Assembly (NCBI RefSeq): GCF_947489715.1
Contig: NZ_CANLER010000003.1
Span: 124,001-188,000 of the forward strand
Direction: 5' to 3'
DNA: 64,000 bases
DNA from: an uncultured Roseovarius sp.
Lineage (GTDB): Bacteria; Pseudomonadota; Alphaproteobacteria; Rhodobacterales; Rhodobacteraceae
Position numbers and translations under genes: made by a program. Positions 18,442 to 26,078 of the stretch are shown in pieces; positions within the stretch are counted from its first letter, which is position 1; each line of letters starts with the position of its first letter. Under the pieces are notes generated by a model. That model was not told the DNA's origin. It ran no database searches and saw only the letters and a program-made list of their open reading frames with translations.

Positions 18442-19160
18442 ACTGGAAATGCCGCCTGCAACTCTGCAATCGCGGCACCGACCCGCGCGCTATCACTGCC
18501 CCGGATCACGATGTTGGCCCCGAACATCCCATCGCGCTGAAACGGGTAAGAGCCGATGGACAGCTCCGGATACCGCCCCGCCAGCTCCGCCAATGGCCCG
18601 GCGATATCGCCTTCGCCCCGGCGGATTTCAAGCGTCTCGGACACCAGCGGCTGCCCCCCGGTCAGGGTCGGTAACACGCTGGCCACCATCGCCTCGAACA
18701 CCGCCGGAACACCTGCCATCACATGCACGTTTTCGATGGTAAACCCCGGGGCTATGCTGACCGGATTATCAATTAGCGTGGCCCCGTCGGGTATGCGCGC
18801 CATGCGCAGCCGTGCGGCGTTCAGCTCGTGCCCGACGCGCGCGTAATGCGCCGCCAACAGGGCGCGAGCATCATCGCGCACGTCGATATGCACACCAAAG
18901 GCACGGGCCACGTTATCGGCGGTGATATCGTCATGGGTGGGCCCGATCCCGCCCGAGGTGAACACCGTGTCATAGGCCCTGCTCAGCGCTTGCACCGCCG
19001 CCACGATGGCGTCACCGTCATCGCTGATCATGCGCACCTCCCGCAGGTCGATCCCCGCCCCGGTCAGCCGCTGCGCCAAATGGTGCATATTGGCATCGCG
19101 GGTCCGGCCCGACAGGATTTCGTCACCGATCACAAGCATCGCGGCAGTAGGATTTGGCAT
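18438..19160 (-). CDS. CinA N-terminal-domain (MoaB/MogA-fold) protein
   Basis: A 240-residue protein made only of the molybdopterin-binding-like domain of the CinA family: 'MLVIGDEILSGRTRDANMHHLAQRL' at the start and 'VFTSGGIGPTHDDITADNVARAFG'. The nicotinamide-nucleotide amidohydrolase domain that makes up the C-terminal half of full CinA is absent, which is usual in alphaproteobacteria. CinA's N-terminal domain has ADP-ribose pyrophosphatase activity in some bacteria, so a nucleotide clean-up role is possible. The ATG at 19160 follows AAGGA. First gene of a four-gene operon; diverges from sfsA. Confidence 0.9.
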   Translation of the reverse strand: MPNPTAAMLVIGDEILSGRTRDANMHHLAQRLTGAGIDLREVRMISDDGDAIVAAVQALSRAYDTVFTSGGIGPTHDDITADNVARAFGVHIDVRDDARALLAAHYARVGHELNAARLRMARIPDGATLIDNPVSIAPGFTIENVHVMAGVPAVFEAMVASVLPTLTGGQPLVSETLEIRRGEGDIAGPLAELAGRYPELSIGSYPFQRDGMFGANIVIRGSDSARVGAAIAELQAAFPV

Positions 19161-19207
19161 GAAAGGCTTCCTTGAATGGGTCGTGTCCCCGGTATAGGCC
19201 TGCATTC

Positions 19208-19909
19208 ATGCGCTTTCAAACACCTCTTGTGCCCGCCCGCCTGATCCGCCGCTACAAACGCTTTCTGGCCGACATCCGACTTGAGGATGGGCACGAGGTA
19301 ACGGCCCATTGCGCCAACCCCGGGTCGATGATGGGGCTGAAAGAGCCCGGCATCAAGATCTGGGTCGAACCCAATGACGACCCCAAGAAGAAACTGAAAT
19401 ACGGCTGGCGGCTGGTCGATCATGAAAACGGCCATTTCACCGGAGTCGACACCTCACTGCCCAATCGTGCGCTCAGGGCCACGATCATGGCGCGCGCTGT
19501 TCCGGAACTTGCGCAGTACGAAACCGTGAGGCCGGAACAGAAATACGGAACCAACAGCCGCATCGACTTTCTTTTGCAGCAACCGGGCCTGCCCGACGCC
19601 TATGTCGAGGTCAAATCCGTCACCCTGTCACGCCAATCGGGCTTGGCCGAGTTCCCCGACAGCGTGACTGCGCGGGGCACCAAGCATGTCGGGGAGCTGG
19701 CCGAGATGACCCGTCAGGGCCATCGCGCCATCCTGTTCTATCTGGTCCAGCGCACCGATTGCTCATCGGTCAGCATCGCGGCGGATATTGATCCTGTCTA
19801 TGCCGCCGCGTTCAAAAAGGCACAGGCGGCGGGCGTGGAGTGCATCGCCTATGACACCTCGATCACTCCGGCTGGCATCGCGCTCCGCCAGCCATTGCCG
19901 CTGACGTAG
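19208..19909 (+). CDS. sfsA: SfsA family DNA/RNA nuclease
   Basis: A 233-residue SfsA protein, once named for sugar-fermentation stimulation and now regarded as a nuclease-fold protein. The signature stretches are visible: 'VTAHCANPGSMMGL', 'TNSRIDFLL', 'AYVEVKSVTLSR' (nuclease-like E-V-K), 'FPDSVTARGTKHVGELAEM' and 'DIDPVYAAAFKKA'. The ATG at 19208 gives the expected N-terminus (MRFQTPLVPARLIRRYKRFLADI); the ribosome-binding site is weak. It diverges from the cinA-like operon across 47 bp and ends three bases from the convergent acyl-CoA dehydrogenase gene. Confidence 0.94.
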   Translation: MRFQTPLVPARLIRRYKRFLADIRLEDGHEVTAHCANPGSMMGLKEPGIKIWVEPNDDPKKKLKYGWRLVDHENGHFTGVDTSLPNRALRATIMARAVPELAQYETVRPEQKYGTNSRIDFLLQQPGLPDAYVEVKSVTLSRQSGLAEFPDSVTARGTKHVGELAEMTRQGHRAILFYLVQRTDCSSVSIAADIDPVYAAAFKKAQAAGVECIAYDTSITPAGIALRQPLPLT

Positions 19910-19912
19910 ATA

Positions 19913-21088
19913 TCACGCCTCGCCAAAACCCTTCGGGATTGGGGGCACAGGCAGGCTGGCAGCCCGTTTCATCAGGTTGCGGCCAATGACCACGCGACTG
20001 ATCTCGGTCGTACCATCGACGATACGCAACATTTGGCTGAGGCGCGACAGACGGTCCATGCCATAAGGCTTCAACAACCCCATGCCACCCAACACCTGCG
20101 TGCAGGTATTCGCAGCCTTTACCGCTGCATCCGGCACAAATCGCTTGGCATGCGCTGCCATCAGGGGGCCTTGATCCGTGCCCAGAGCATTGGCTGCGGC
20201 GCGATAGAGCAACCGGGACGCCTCCAGTTCGGTAGCCACATCTCCAAGCATCCACTGGATACCGTCCAGGTCAATATTCTTGCCCCCGAACATCTTGCGA
20301 TTGGCCGAATAGGCCAGTGCTGTATCCAACGCGGCCTGCATCAGACCGCAACAACCCGATGCGATCGACACCCGCGCGATATCAATCGCCATCAACGAGC
20401 CTTGAAGTCCCTGGCCAACAGGCAAGATGATATTGTCTTCACTGACGACGACATCGTTCATGTACATCTCGCCAAGCGGCAGGAAGCTGTAGGAAGGTGT
20501 CTGATAGCGCGGCCCAAAGCTCAGCCCGTCGGCATCCGCCGGAATGGCAATCATGGCCATGTCTTTATGGCCGGGTTGATCGCTGGTTTTCACCACCGTG
20601 AAATAGATGTCCGCTTCGCCCGCCAGACTGACCCAGGCCTTTGCGCCGTTGATCGTCCACGTACCGTCGCCATTGATCACCGCGCGGCTGTACATATTGG
20701 TGGCATCGGATCCCGACTGCGGCTCCGTCAGGGCGAAATTCGCCAGTTTACGGCCCGAGGTTAGCTCGCGCGCCCATTTTTCCTTGAATGGCTCGGTACC
20801 ATAACCGCACCCGGCAAACGTGCAGATATTATGCATCGATAGCGCAAAGGCATAGGCGCCATCGCCCTTTCCCAGTTCTTCGTAGACACGAATACCCTCT
20901 CCCAACGGCAGGCCCTGCCCGCTAAATTCTTTGGGCGCATAAAGCCCCGTAAGGCCCAGATCCGCGGCTTTGTCGGATGCGGATCGGGGCCAGATACCCG
21001 CTTCGTTCCACGCCTCAACGTTCGGGGTGATCTCTTCAACGCAATGCTGTCGAGCATGTGCTAGAATGGCATCAATTTCGCTGGTCAT
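19913..21088 (-). CDS. Acyl-CoA dehydrogenase family protein
   Basis: FAD-dependent acyl-CoA dehydrogenase of 391 residues: N-terminal helical domain, the beta-domain signature 'ALTEPQSGSDATNMYSRAV' and 'WVSLAGEADIYFTVVKT', and a C-terminal helical domain ending 'GMDRLSRLSQMLRIVDGTTEI'. At the position of the catalytic Glu of medium-chain enzymes (YEGT) this protein has Asp (VDGT). Asp is also seen there in several less-studied subfamilies, so activity is likely but the substrate is open. The ATG at 21088 follows GGAGA. Tandem operator-like repeats lie at 21109-21136 just upstream. No electron-transfer-flavoprotein gene is near. Confidence 0.93.
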   Translation of the reverse strand: MTSEIDAILAHARQHCVEEITPNVEAWNEAGIWPRSASDKAADLGLTGLYAPKEFSGQGLPLGEGIRVYEELGKGDGAYAFALSMHNICTFAGCGYGTEPFKEKWARELTSGRKLANFALTEPQSGSDATNMYSRAVINGDGTWTINGAKAWVSLAGEADIYFTVVKTSDQPGHKDMAMIAIPADADGLSFGPRYQTPSYSFLPLGEMYMNDVVVSEDNIILPVGQGLQGSLMAIDIARVSIASGCCGLMQAALDTALAYSANRKMFGGKNIDLDGIQWMLGDVATELEASRLLYRAAANALGTDQGPLMAAHAKRFVPDAAVKAANTCTQVLGGMGLLKPYGMDRLSRLSQMLRIVDGTTEISRVVIGRNLMKRAASLPVPPIPKGFGEA

Positions 21089-21108
21089 GGACGCTCTCCG
21101 CTCTAATT

Positions 21109-21136
21109 TTAAATGTCAGACAATTAAATGTCAGAC
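21109..21136. promoter_or_regulatory. Tandem operator-like repeats upstream of the acyl-CoA dehydrogenase gene
   Basis: The 13-mer TTAAATGTCAGAC occurs twice in direct repeat, at 21109-21121 and 21124-21136 (15-bp period). The first copy is the left part of a near-perfect palindrome, TTAA-A-TGTCAGACA-A-TTAA (21109-21127). The GTC-N-GAC core resembles operators of FadR/FCD-type GntR regulators. It lies 21-48 bp upstream of the start codon at 21088, where a repressor would cover the promoter. No GntR gene is present in the window. Confidence 0.55.
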
Positions 21137-21268
21137 GTTTGAAGCTTGCGCAATATTCAAATTTGTGAATGTACAAAATGTCGCGCTTCAGGCGTTACCC
21201 ACGACGTTGCGGCGAACGATCAGCCCCTCTGGCCCTTTCCCGAAAACTTGCCTAAATAGGCTGGAAAC

Positions 21269-22102
21269 ATGACGACGAAGGGCAAACCCGTGAAAGATAA
21301 ACACCGGGGGAAAACGACACGCGACGGTATCCGCATCCACGAGGCTGCGGATTTTGCCGGTATGCACAAGGCCGGGGAACTCGCGGCACGCATTCTCGAT
21401 GAGGTTGCCGATCATGTTTTCGTTGGCCAGACCACCGGCGAGCTGGACAGTCTGATCGAAAACAAGGTCAATGCCGCCGGGGCGACGTCGGCCACGATTG
21501 GCTACAAAGGCTACCAGCATGCCAGCTGTATCAGTGTGAACCACGTGGTCTGCCACGGCATCCCGAGCGACAAGAAACTCAAGGATGGCGACATCCTGAA
21601 TATCGACGTAACCGTCGTTGTTGATGGTTGGTTCGGCGATACCTCGCGGATGTATGTCGCCGGCAAACTCAGCCGCAAGGCAGAACGTCTGATTCAGGTC
21701 ACGCATGATTCGCTCTTCAAAGGAATCGAGGCGGTCAAACCCGGCAACACCTTTGGCGATATCGGCAACGCGATTCAGACCTATGTCGAGGCGCAGCGCA
21801 TGTCGGTCGTACGCGATTTCTGTGGTCACGGTCTGGGACGGGTCTTTCACTCGCCGCCCAACGTGCTCCATTACGGGCGCGCTGGCACCGGTCCGGTCCT
21901 CGAAGAGGGCATGTTCTTTACAATCGAACCGATGGTCAATCTGGGCCGCCCCGAAACCAAGGTGCTGGCCGATGACTGGACAGCGGTGACCCGTGACAAA
22001 TCACTGTCGGCACAATTTGAACACTCGATTGGCGTCACATCGGACGGCTGCGAGCTTTTCACCCTCTCACCCGCAGGTCGCTTCCATCCGACATGGCGCT
22101 GA
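21269..22102 (+). CDS. map: Methionine aminopeptidase, type I
   Basis: Removes the initiator methionine from new proteins; dinuclear metal enzyme. The 277-residue protein has the expected pattern: 'CISVNHVVCHGIPSDKKLKDGDILNIDVTVVVDGWFGDTSRMY' (two Asp ligands), 'DFCGHGLGRVFHSPPNVLHYG' (His ligand) and 'FTIEPMVNLGRPE' (Glu ligand). The basic N-terminal tail (TTKGKPVKDKHRGKTTRDG) is a little longer than in E. coli. Its 3' end overlaps the next gene by ten bases. Confidence 0.96.
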   Translation: MTTKGKPVKDKHRGKTTRDGIRIHEAADFAGMHKAGELAARILDEVADHVFVGQTTGELDSLIENKVNAAGATSATIGYKGYQHASCISVNHVVCHGIPSDKKLKDGDILNIDVTVVVDGWFGDTSRMYVAGKLSRKAERLIQVTHDSLFKGIEAVKPGNTFGDIGNAIQTYVEAQRMSVVRDFCGHGLGRVFHSPPNVLHYGRAGTGPVLEEGMFFTIEPMVNLGRPETKVLADDWTAVTRDKSLSAQFEHSIGVTSDGCELFTLSPAGRFHPTWR

Positions 22103-22836
22103 CCGGCCATGCCAAATGCCCGATCATCGGCATTACGACCTATGGGCGGGCGGACAAGCGCGTCGACAACCCGCTCTTTGATACGCACTACGCCTCGCCC
22201 ACTCCTTATGCCGAAGCGGTCCGCCGCGCGGGTGGCATTCCGGTGCTGCTGCCCCCCGGTGAAAATGCAATCGCTGATCTGATCGAGAGGCTGGATGGGT
22301 TCGTCTTTTCCGGCGGCGCAGATATCGACCCGACGCGATACGGCGGCACCCCCGATCACCCTGATCTGTTGCCCTTCTCGCCTGATCGGGACGCCTATGA
22401 ATTCGCACTTGTTCGGGCGCTCAGCACCCAAGGCGAAACTCCCTGCCTCTTCATCTGTCGCGGCATGCAGGTTCTGAACGTGGCTCTTGGCGGCACCCTT
22501 CATCCGCATATCCCCGACATCCGCGACCAGGACATCCACCGCGGGCCCGGTGGCGGCTGGACCGAACAGCCGGTTGCCATCAAACCGGACACCCGCCTGC
22601 ACACAGCGATGCAAACCGACCAGGCAAGCCCTTTCTCAGGTCACCATCAAGCCGTGAACGAGGTTGCGCCAGGGCTGCGGGTGTCAGCCACCGCACCCGA
22701 CAGCATTATCGAGGCGCTTGAACGGCCCGACCATTCTTTCTTTCTGGGTGTTCAGTGGCACCCCGAGGTGTCCGCAGCGACAGACGAAACGCAGCAGCGA
22801 ATCTTCGATGCTCTGATACGTGCCGCTCGGACATAG
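22093..22836 (+). CDS. Gamma-glutamyl-gamma-aminobutyrate hydrolase family protein (class I amidotransferase)
   Basis: A 247-residue peptidase C26/PuuD-like protein that would cleave a gamma-glutamyl amide bond. The catalytic triad context is clear: nucleophile Cys in 'PCLFICRGMQVLNVALGGTLH', and the His/Glu of 'LGVQWHPEVSA'. 'FSGGADIDPTRYGG' and 'SGHHQAVNEVAPGL' are also typical. PuuD acts in putrescine breakdown, but no other puu gene is nearby, so the substrate is uncertain. It starts inside map with only a weak ribosome-binding site, which suggests coupling. Confidence 0.92.
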   Translation: MALTGHAKCPIIGITTYGRADKRVDNPLFDTHYASPTPYAEAVRRAGGIPVLLPPGENAIADLIERLDGFVFSGGADIDPTRYGGTPDHPDLLPFSPDRDAYEFALVRALSTQGETPCLFICRGMQVLNVALGGTLHPHIPDIRDQDIHRGPGGGWTEQPVAIKPDTRLHTAMQTDQASPFSGHHQAVNEVAPGLRVSATAPDSIIEALERPDHSFFLGVQWHPEVSAATDETQQRIFDALIRAART

Positions 22837-23019
22837 ACAGGCGCCCATGTTGGCCGCAGTTGTTACAGACAACACGCGCACATGATCCAAGACCACAAAG
22901 CTGGCAGAGGCAGGTTTCCCGAGAGAGACTGTTTGCTCAGATTTCCATTACCGATTTACACCGGAAACGCCAAAGTCACCTGCCACCCCGAAGGTCACAG
23001 ATGGTAAAACGTCCGATGT

Positions 23020-23547
23020 CTATTGGCAGCGCTTGTCAGCCTCTTCCACTGCAGCGGTAAAGCCCGACAATGAAAACGTATCCTTGGTGATCGTGCCGCG
23101 CCCTGAACGCGCCGTCAGAACCGCCGACGCACCCCGTTTGAGTGCCGCGATGATCTTGGCATCGTCCGCCGTGCTGGCAGGCCATGCCCACTCGCCCTCG
23201 GTAAACATCTCAAACTCGTTGCCACCAATATTCACGTTCACAGTTGACCCACCGGCAAAGGGATAGCCCCCCGTAAACGTCACCTGCCCTCTGACCCCGG
23301 CATCGGGTCGGAAAAAGGTCATCAACAGGATGTCACCCCGGCGTACGGCCACCACGCGACCATCCTTGGTGTTCACCGTCTCGGTTGGGGCGGAAACAGC
23401 CCAGCATTCGCGTGGATCTTTATCTTCAAAAACGCTCCATGCGGTCTTGGCTGCTACCTGATTGGTGCTTTCCTCTTGCGCCCAAACATCGGTTGCAACC
23501 AGCGCAAGAACTGCGCATCCCATGCCGCGAAGTAATCGTGATACCAT
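23020..23547 (-). CDS. Invasion-associated locus B (IalB) family protein
   Basis: An exported protein of 175 residues; the ATG at 23547 has GGAGG nine bases upstream and starts a signal peptide (MVSRLLRGMGCAVLALVATDVWAQ). The mature part follows the IalB pattern: 'WSVFEDKDPRECWAVSAP', 'YPFAGGSTVNVNIGGNEFEMFTEGEWAW', 'DAKIIAALKRGASAVLTARSGRGTITKDTFSLSGFTAAVEEADKRC', with two Cys that could form a disulfide. Despite the name the family is common in free-living alphaproteobacteria and its biochemical role is unknown. It diverges from the asparaginase gene. Confidence 0.85.
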   Translation of the reverse strand: MVSRLLRGMGCAVLALVATDVWAQEESTNQVAAKTAWSVFEDKDPRECWAVSAPTETVNTKDGRVVAVRRGDILLMTFFRPDAGVRGQVTFTGGYPFAGGSTVNVNIGGNEFEMFTEGEWAWPASTADDAKIIAALKRGASAVLTARSGRGTITKDTFSLSGFTAAVEEADKRCQ

Positions 23548-23729
23548 TTGTCCAGCCTCCAAGCTGACCTTTGCCTCAATTTCGTGGGCCGTGTGCATCC
23601 CTCGTCGGATTTCTTATTGTGAACGGCCTGATCTTACTCGACATTGCAACAATAGCCTGAAACAGGCGAGATATGAAAGACGCAATTGGCGGAAATTTGC
23701 ACGTCTCCGCCGCAGTACCGGAGCGCGCC

Positions 23730-24725
23730 ATGTCCAACCCCGCCCCCCTGACCGAAATCTGGCGCGGCCCCTTCGAGGAATGCATCCATACCGGCCACGC
23801 GGTGATCTGCGACGACACTGGCCAGATCGTCGACGCCTGGGGCGATCCGGATGCCATCGTCATGCCGCGCAGTTCGGCCAAGATGATCCAGGCCCTGCCC
23901 CTGATCGAAAGTGGCGCGGCCGAGGCTTTCGGCCTCACCGACATCCAGCTTGCTCTGGCCTGTGCGTCCCATAACGGGGCCGCGATCCACACAGACCCAG
24001 TCACGGCCTGGCTGGGCAATCTGGGCCTTGGCGACGACGATTTCCGCTGCGGACCGCAGATGCCCAAGGACAGACCCGCCTTCAACCACCTGATCCGGAC
24101 GGACACCAAACCCTGTCAGATGCACAATAACTGCTCGGGCAAACATGCGGGCTTCCTGACCCTCTCGAAACATCTTGGCGGCGGGCCGGAATATATTGAT
24201 CCCGATCACCCGGTGCAAAAGGCCTGCCTTGAAGCCTTCGAAGACACCACCCGGGAAAACAGCGCCGGTTTCGGCATCGACGGTTGCTCGGCCCCAAACC
24301 ACGCCTGCACGATGCACGGCATGGCCCGCGCAATGGCCGGGTTCGCCGCCGCCGCAAACGGTACGGACCTGCGTCACCGCGCGGCGACACGCCTGTGGCA
24401 GGCAATGGTGGACCATCCCGATCTCGTGGCCGGTGAACGGCGCGCCTGCACCGAACTGATGCGCGCCACGACCGAGCCTGTCGCCCTGAAGACCGGCGCC
24501 GAAGGTTATTTCACCGCCATCCTGCCCAACCGCAAACTGGGCATCGCGCTCAAGATCACCGATGGCGCCACACGTGCCGCCAATTGCACAATTGCCGCCC
24601 TTCTGGTGCGTTTGGGTGTGCTGGAGGCCGACCATCCCGCCGCGCGCCGCTTCATGAATGCCCCGATTCTGAACCGTCGGGGAATCAATACGGGCGTCAT
24701 CAAACCAGCCGAGTCACTGCTCTGA
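23730..24725 (+). CDS. L-asparaginase, Rhizobium type (Asparaginase_II / ReAII-like)
   Basis: Hydrolyses asparagine to aspartate and ammonia. It belongs to the asparaginase class first seen in Rhizobium etli, unrelated to the E. coli type. From the ATG at 23730 (GGAG six bases upstream) the 331-residue protein carries the SxxK pair (Ser48, Lys51 in MPRSSAKM), Cys135/Lys138 in NNCSGKHAGF and Cys186 in GIDGCSAP, which correspond to the Ser, Lys and zinc-binding Cys of ReAII. 'APNHACTMHGMARAMAGFA' is also characteristic. It stands alone; no ammonium or amino-acid transporter lies beside it. Confidence 0.93.
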   Translation: MSNPAPLTEIWRGPFEECIHTGHAVICDDTGQIVDAWGDPDAIVMPRSSAKMIQALPLIESGAAEAFGLTDIQLALACASHNGAAIHTDPVTAWLGNLGLGDDDFRCGPQMPKDRPAFNHLIRTDTKPCQMHNNCSGKHAGFLTLSKHLGGGPEYIDPDHPVQKACLEAFEDTTRENSAGFGIDGCSAPNHACTMHGMARAMAGFAAAANGTDLRHRAATRLWQAMVDHPDLVAGERRACTELMRATTEPVALKTGAEGYFTAILPNRKLGIALKITDGATRAANCTIAALLVRLGVLEADHPAARRFMNAPILNRRGINTGVIKPAESLL

Positions 24726-24740
24726 GGGTCCGGCGACCCT
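24725..24740 (+). terminator. Short hairpin at the end of the asparaginase gene
   Basis: AGGGTC (24725-24730) pairs with GACCCT (24735-24740) around a CGGC loop, beginning at the last base of the stop codon. There is no T-run after it, so it may protect the mRNA end rather than terminate transcription. Confidence 0.3.
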
Positions 24741-24937
24741 TCGCATATCAACCTAAGCGGGTATTTTAGGCTAAATTCCGCCAAAATGGCCACCCGTCAT
24801 GCGCACCGTCCCGCCGATCAGAAATTAACCACGTCATGTGGCAGCGTTGCGCCTAGGTAACGGCACCGTTTCGGCCTGTTTCTGCACGGTTTTTCCCGGC
24901 CCTCTCAGCAGGTCGGGACATTCCCCGTCACACTGCC

Positions 24938-24978
24938 CATGTTCAATTCCGAGGGCAGCTAAGCCCCTCATGAACATG
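24938..24978 (+). promoter_or_regulatory. Long hairpin in the leader of the EF-hand gene
   Basis: CATGTTCA (24938-24945) and TGAACATG (24971-24978) form an exact 8-bp inverted repeat. Inside it GAGGGC (24951-24956) pairs with GCCCCTC (24963-24969) with one bulge, leaving an AGCTAA loop. The structure ends 23 bases before the EF-hand start codon and leaves the ribosome-binding site free. It could be an operator or an mRNA structure. Confidence 0.4.
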
Positions 24979-25001
24979 ACACCAAAAAAGGGAATGAATT
25001 C

Positions 25002-25244
25002 ATGTTGAAAGAACTTACAGCCGCAACCTTCGCGATTGCCCTGACACTGCCTGCTGCCGCACTGGCATCGGATGCCATGGACGCAGACGGTGATGGCCTC
25101 GTCTCCGCCGAAGAATTCGCCGCAGCCAATCCCGACGCTGCTGAAGGCACGTTCGAGCAGATCGACACCAACGCCGATGGTGCCCTCGCAGATGACGAGA
25201 TCTCAGCTGCGCGCGATGCAGGCGTTCTGCCCGACGCCTCGTAA
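25002..25244 (+). CDS. Small exported EF-hand calcium-binding protein
   Basis: An 80-residue protein with a signal peptide (MLKELTAATFAIALTLPAAALA) and two complete EF-hand loops in the mature part: DADGDGLVSAEE (27-38) and DTNADGALADDE (55-66). Both have Asp/Asn at positions 1, 3 and 5 and Glu at 12, so calcium binding is likely. Mature size is under 6 kDa and very acidic. Ribosome-binding sequence AAGGGAA precedes the ATG at 25002. It is monocistronic, ending in a strong terminator, with a structured leader. Role unknown; perhaps a periplasmic calcium buffer or sensor. Confidence 0.88.
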   Translation: MLKELTAATFAIALTLPAAALASDAMDADGDGLVSAEEFAAANPDAAEGTFEQIDTNADGALADDEISAARDAGVLPDAS

Positions 25245-25263
25245 ACCGGGTTGAACAGCCTTG

Positions 25264-25294
25264 CCCGGGGGCGCCTTGCGCGCCCCCGGGTTTT
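25264..25294 (+). terminator. Rho-independent terminator after the EF-hand gene
   Basis: Perfect 11-bp GC stem: CCCGGGGGCGC (25264-25274) with GCGCCCCCGGG (25280-25290), a five-base loop, then TTTT. It lies 20 bp past the stop codon and separates this gene from the FMN riboswitch. Confidence 0.85.
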
Positions 25295-25365
25295 CGCCGT
25301 TTTCAAGCGCCCTTCTGACGCATTGGCCGCTTGTGCATGCGCGACTTTTCCGCAAAATGACAATT

Positions 25366-25516
25366 GTTCTCAGGGCGGGGTGAAATTCCCCACCGGCGGT
25401 AACGGGGCGTGTCCCCGAAGCCCGCGAGCGGCCTTGGCTTTCGGTCAGGGTGACAAGCAGATCTGGTGCGAATCCAGAGCCGACGGTCACAGTCCGGATG
25501 AAAGAGAGCGAAGGCA
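25366..25516 (+). promoter_or_regulatory. FMN riboswitch (RFN element)
   Basis: Aptamer of the flavin mononucleotide riboswitch upstream of ribH. Conserved blocks are visible in order: AGGGCGGGGTGAAATTCCCC then ACCGGCGGTAA (25372-25403), AGCCCGCGAGCG (25419-25430), GGTCAGG (25443-25449), CAGATCTGGTGCGAATCC (25458-25475), and AGCCGACGGTCACAGTCCG followed by GATGAAAGAGAGCG (25478-25510). About 75 bp separate it from the ribH start. No strong terminator is seen in that gap, so control at translation initiation is more likely than attenuation. Confidence 0.95.
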
Positions 25517-25589
25517 AGCGGGCCCCGGCCCGTCCTCCTTTCGTTTGATGCTCTGGGTGAACGTGTCAAAAGGAAAAGGAGACTGCGAA

Positions 25590-26024
25590 ATGACACTTCC
25601 CCGCTACGCCTTCATCAAGGCCAACTGGCATTCAGAGATCGTTGATCGTGCACTGGACGGCTTTGCCGAGCTGATTCCAATGGCCCAAATCGACGTGTTC
25701 GACGTCCCGGGCGCGTTTGAGATGCCGCTACTGGCGCGCGATCTCGCGCAAACCGGTCGCTATGCCGCCATTGCGGCGGCCGCGTTCGTGGTCGATGGCG
25801 GCATCTACCGGCATGACTTCGTGGCGCAGGCCGTGGTCGACGGGCTGATGCGCGCCAGCCTTGATGCCGACGTGCCGGTCCTGTCAGTCTCGCTCACCCC
25901 GCATCACTATCAGGAAACCGACCATCACACCGCGATCTTCCGCACGCATTTCGTCGAGAAGGGCCGCGAGGCCGCCCGCGCAGCACTGATGATCGGCAAG
26001 ACCCGGACGCAGCTTGCCGCCTGA
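25590..26024 (+). CDS. ribH: 6,7-dimethyl-8-ribityllumazine synthase (type 2)
   Basis: Condenses the ribityl pyrimidinedione with dihydroxybutanone phosphate, the next-to-last riboflavin step. From the ATG at 25590, preceded by AGGAGA, the product is 144 residues: 'RYAFIKANWHSEIVDRALDGF', 'FDVPGAFEMPLLARDLAQTGRYAAIAAAAFVVDGGIYRHDFVAQAVVDGLM', 'PVLSVSLTPHHYQETDHH'. The sequence resembles the RibH2 type of Brucella and rhizobia rather than the usual icosahedral enzyme. It sits alone behind the FMN riboswitch; other rib genes must be elsewhere. Confidence 0.93.
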   Translation: MTLPRYAFIKANWHSEIVDRALDGFAELIPMAQIDVFDVPGAFEMPLLARDLAQTGRYAAIAAAAFVVDGGIYRHDFVAQAVVDGLMRASLDADVPVLSVSLTPHHYQETDHHTAIFRTHFVEKGREAARAALMIGKTRTQLAA

Positions 26025-26078
26025 ACGGCCTGCCAGAAAACGCAACACCATTGGCTCCGGGTAGACTCGCCAAATGCT

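Noticed and set aside
25366..25510. tRNA-like GGTGCGAATCC segment
   Set aside because: It is part of the FMN riboswitch conserved core; no cloverleaf can be drawn. No tRNA was found elsewhere either.
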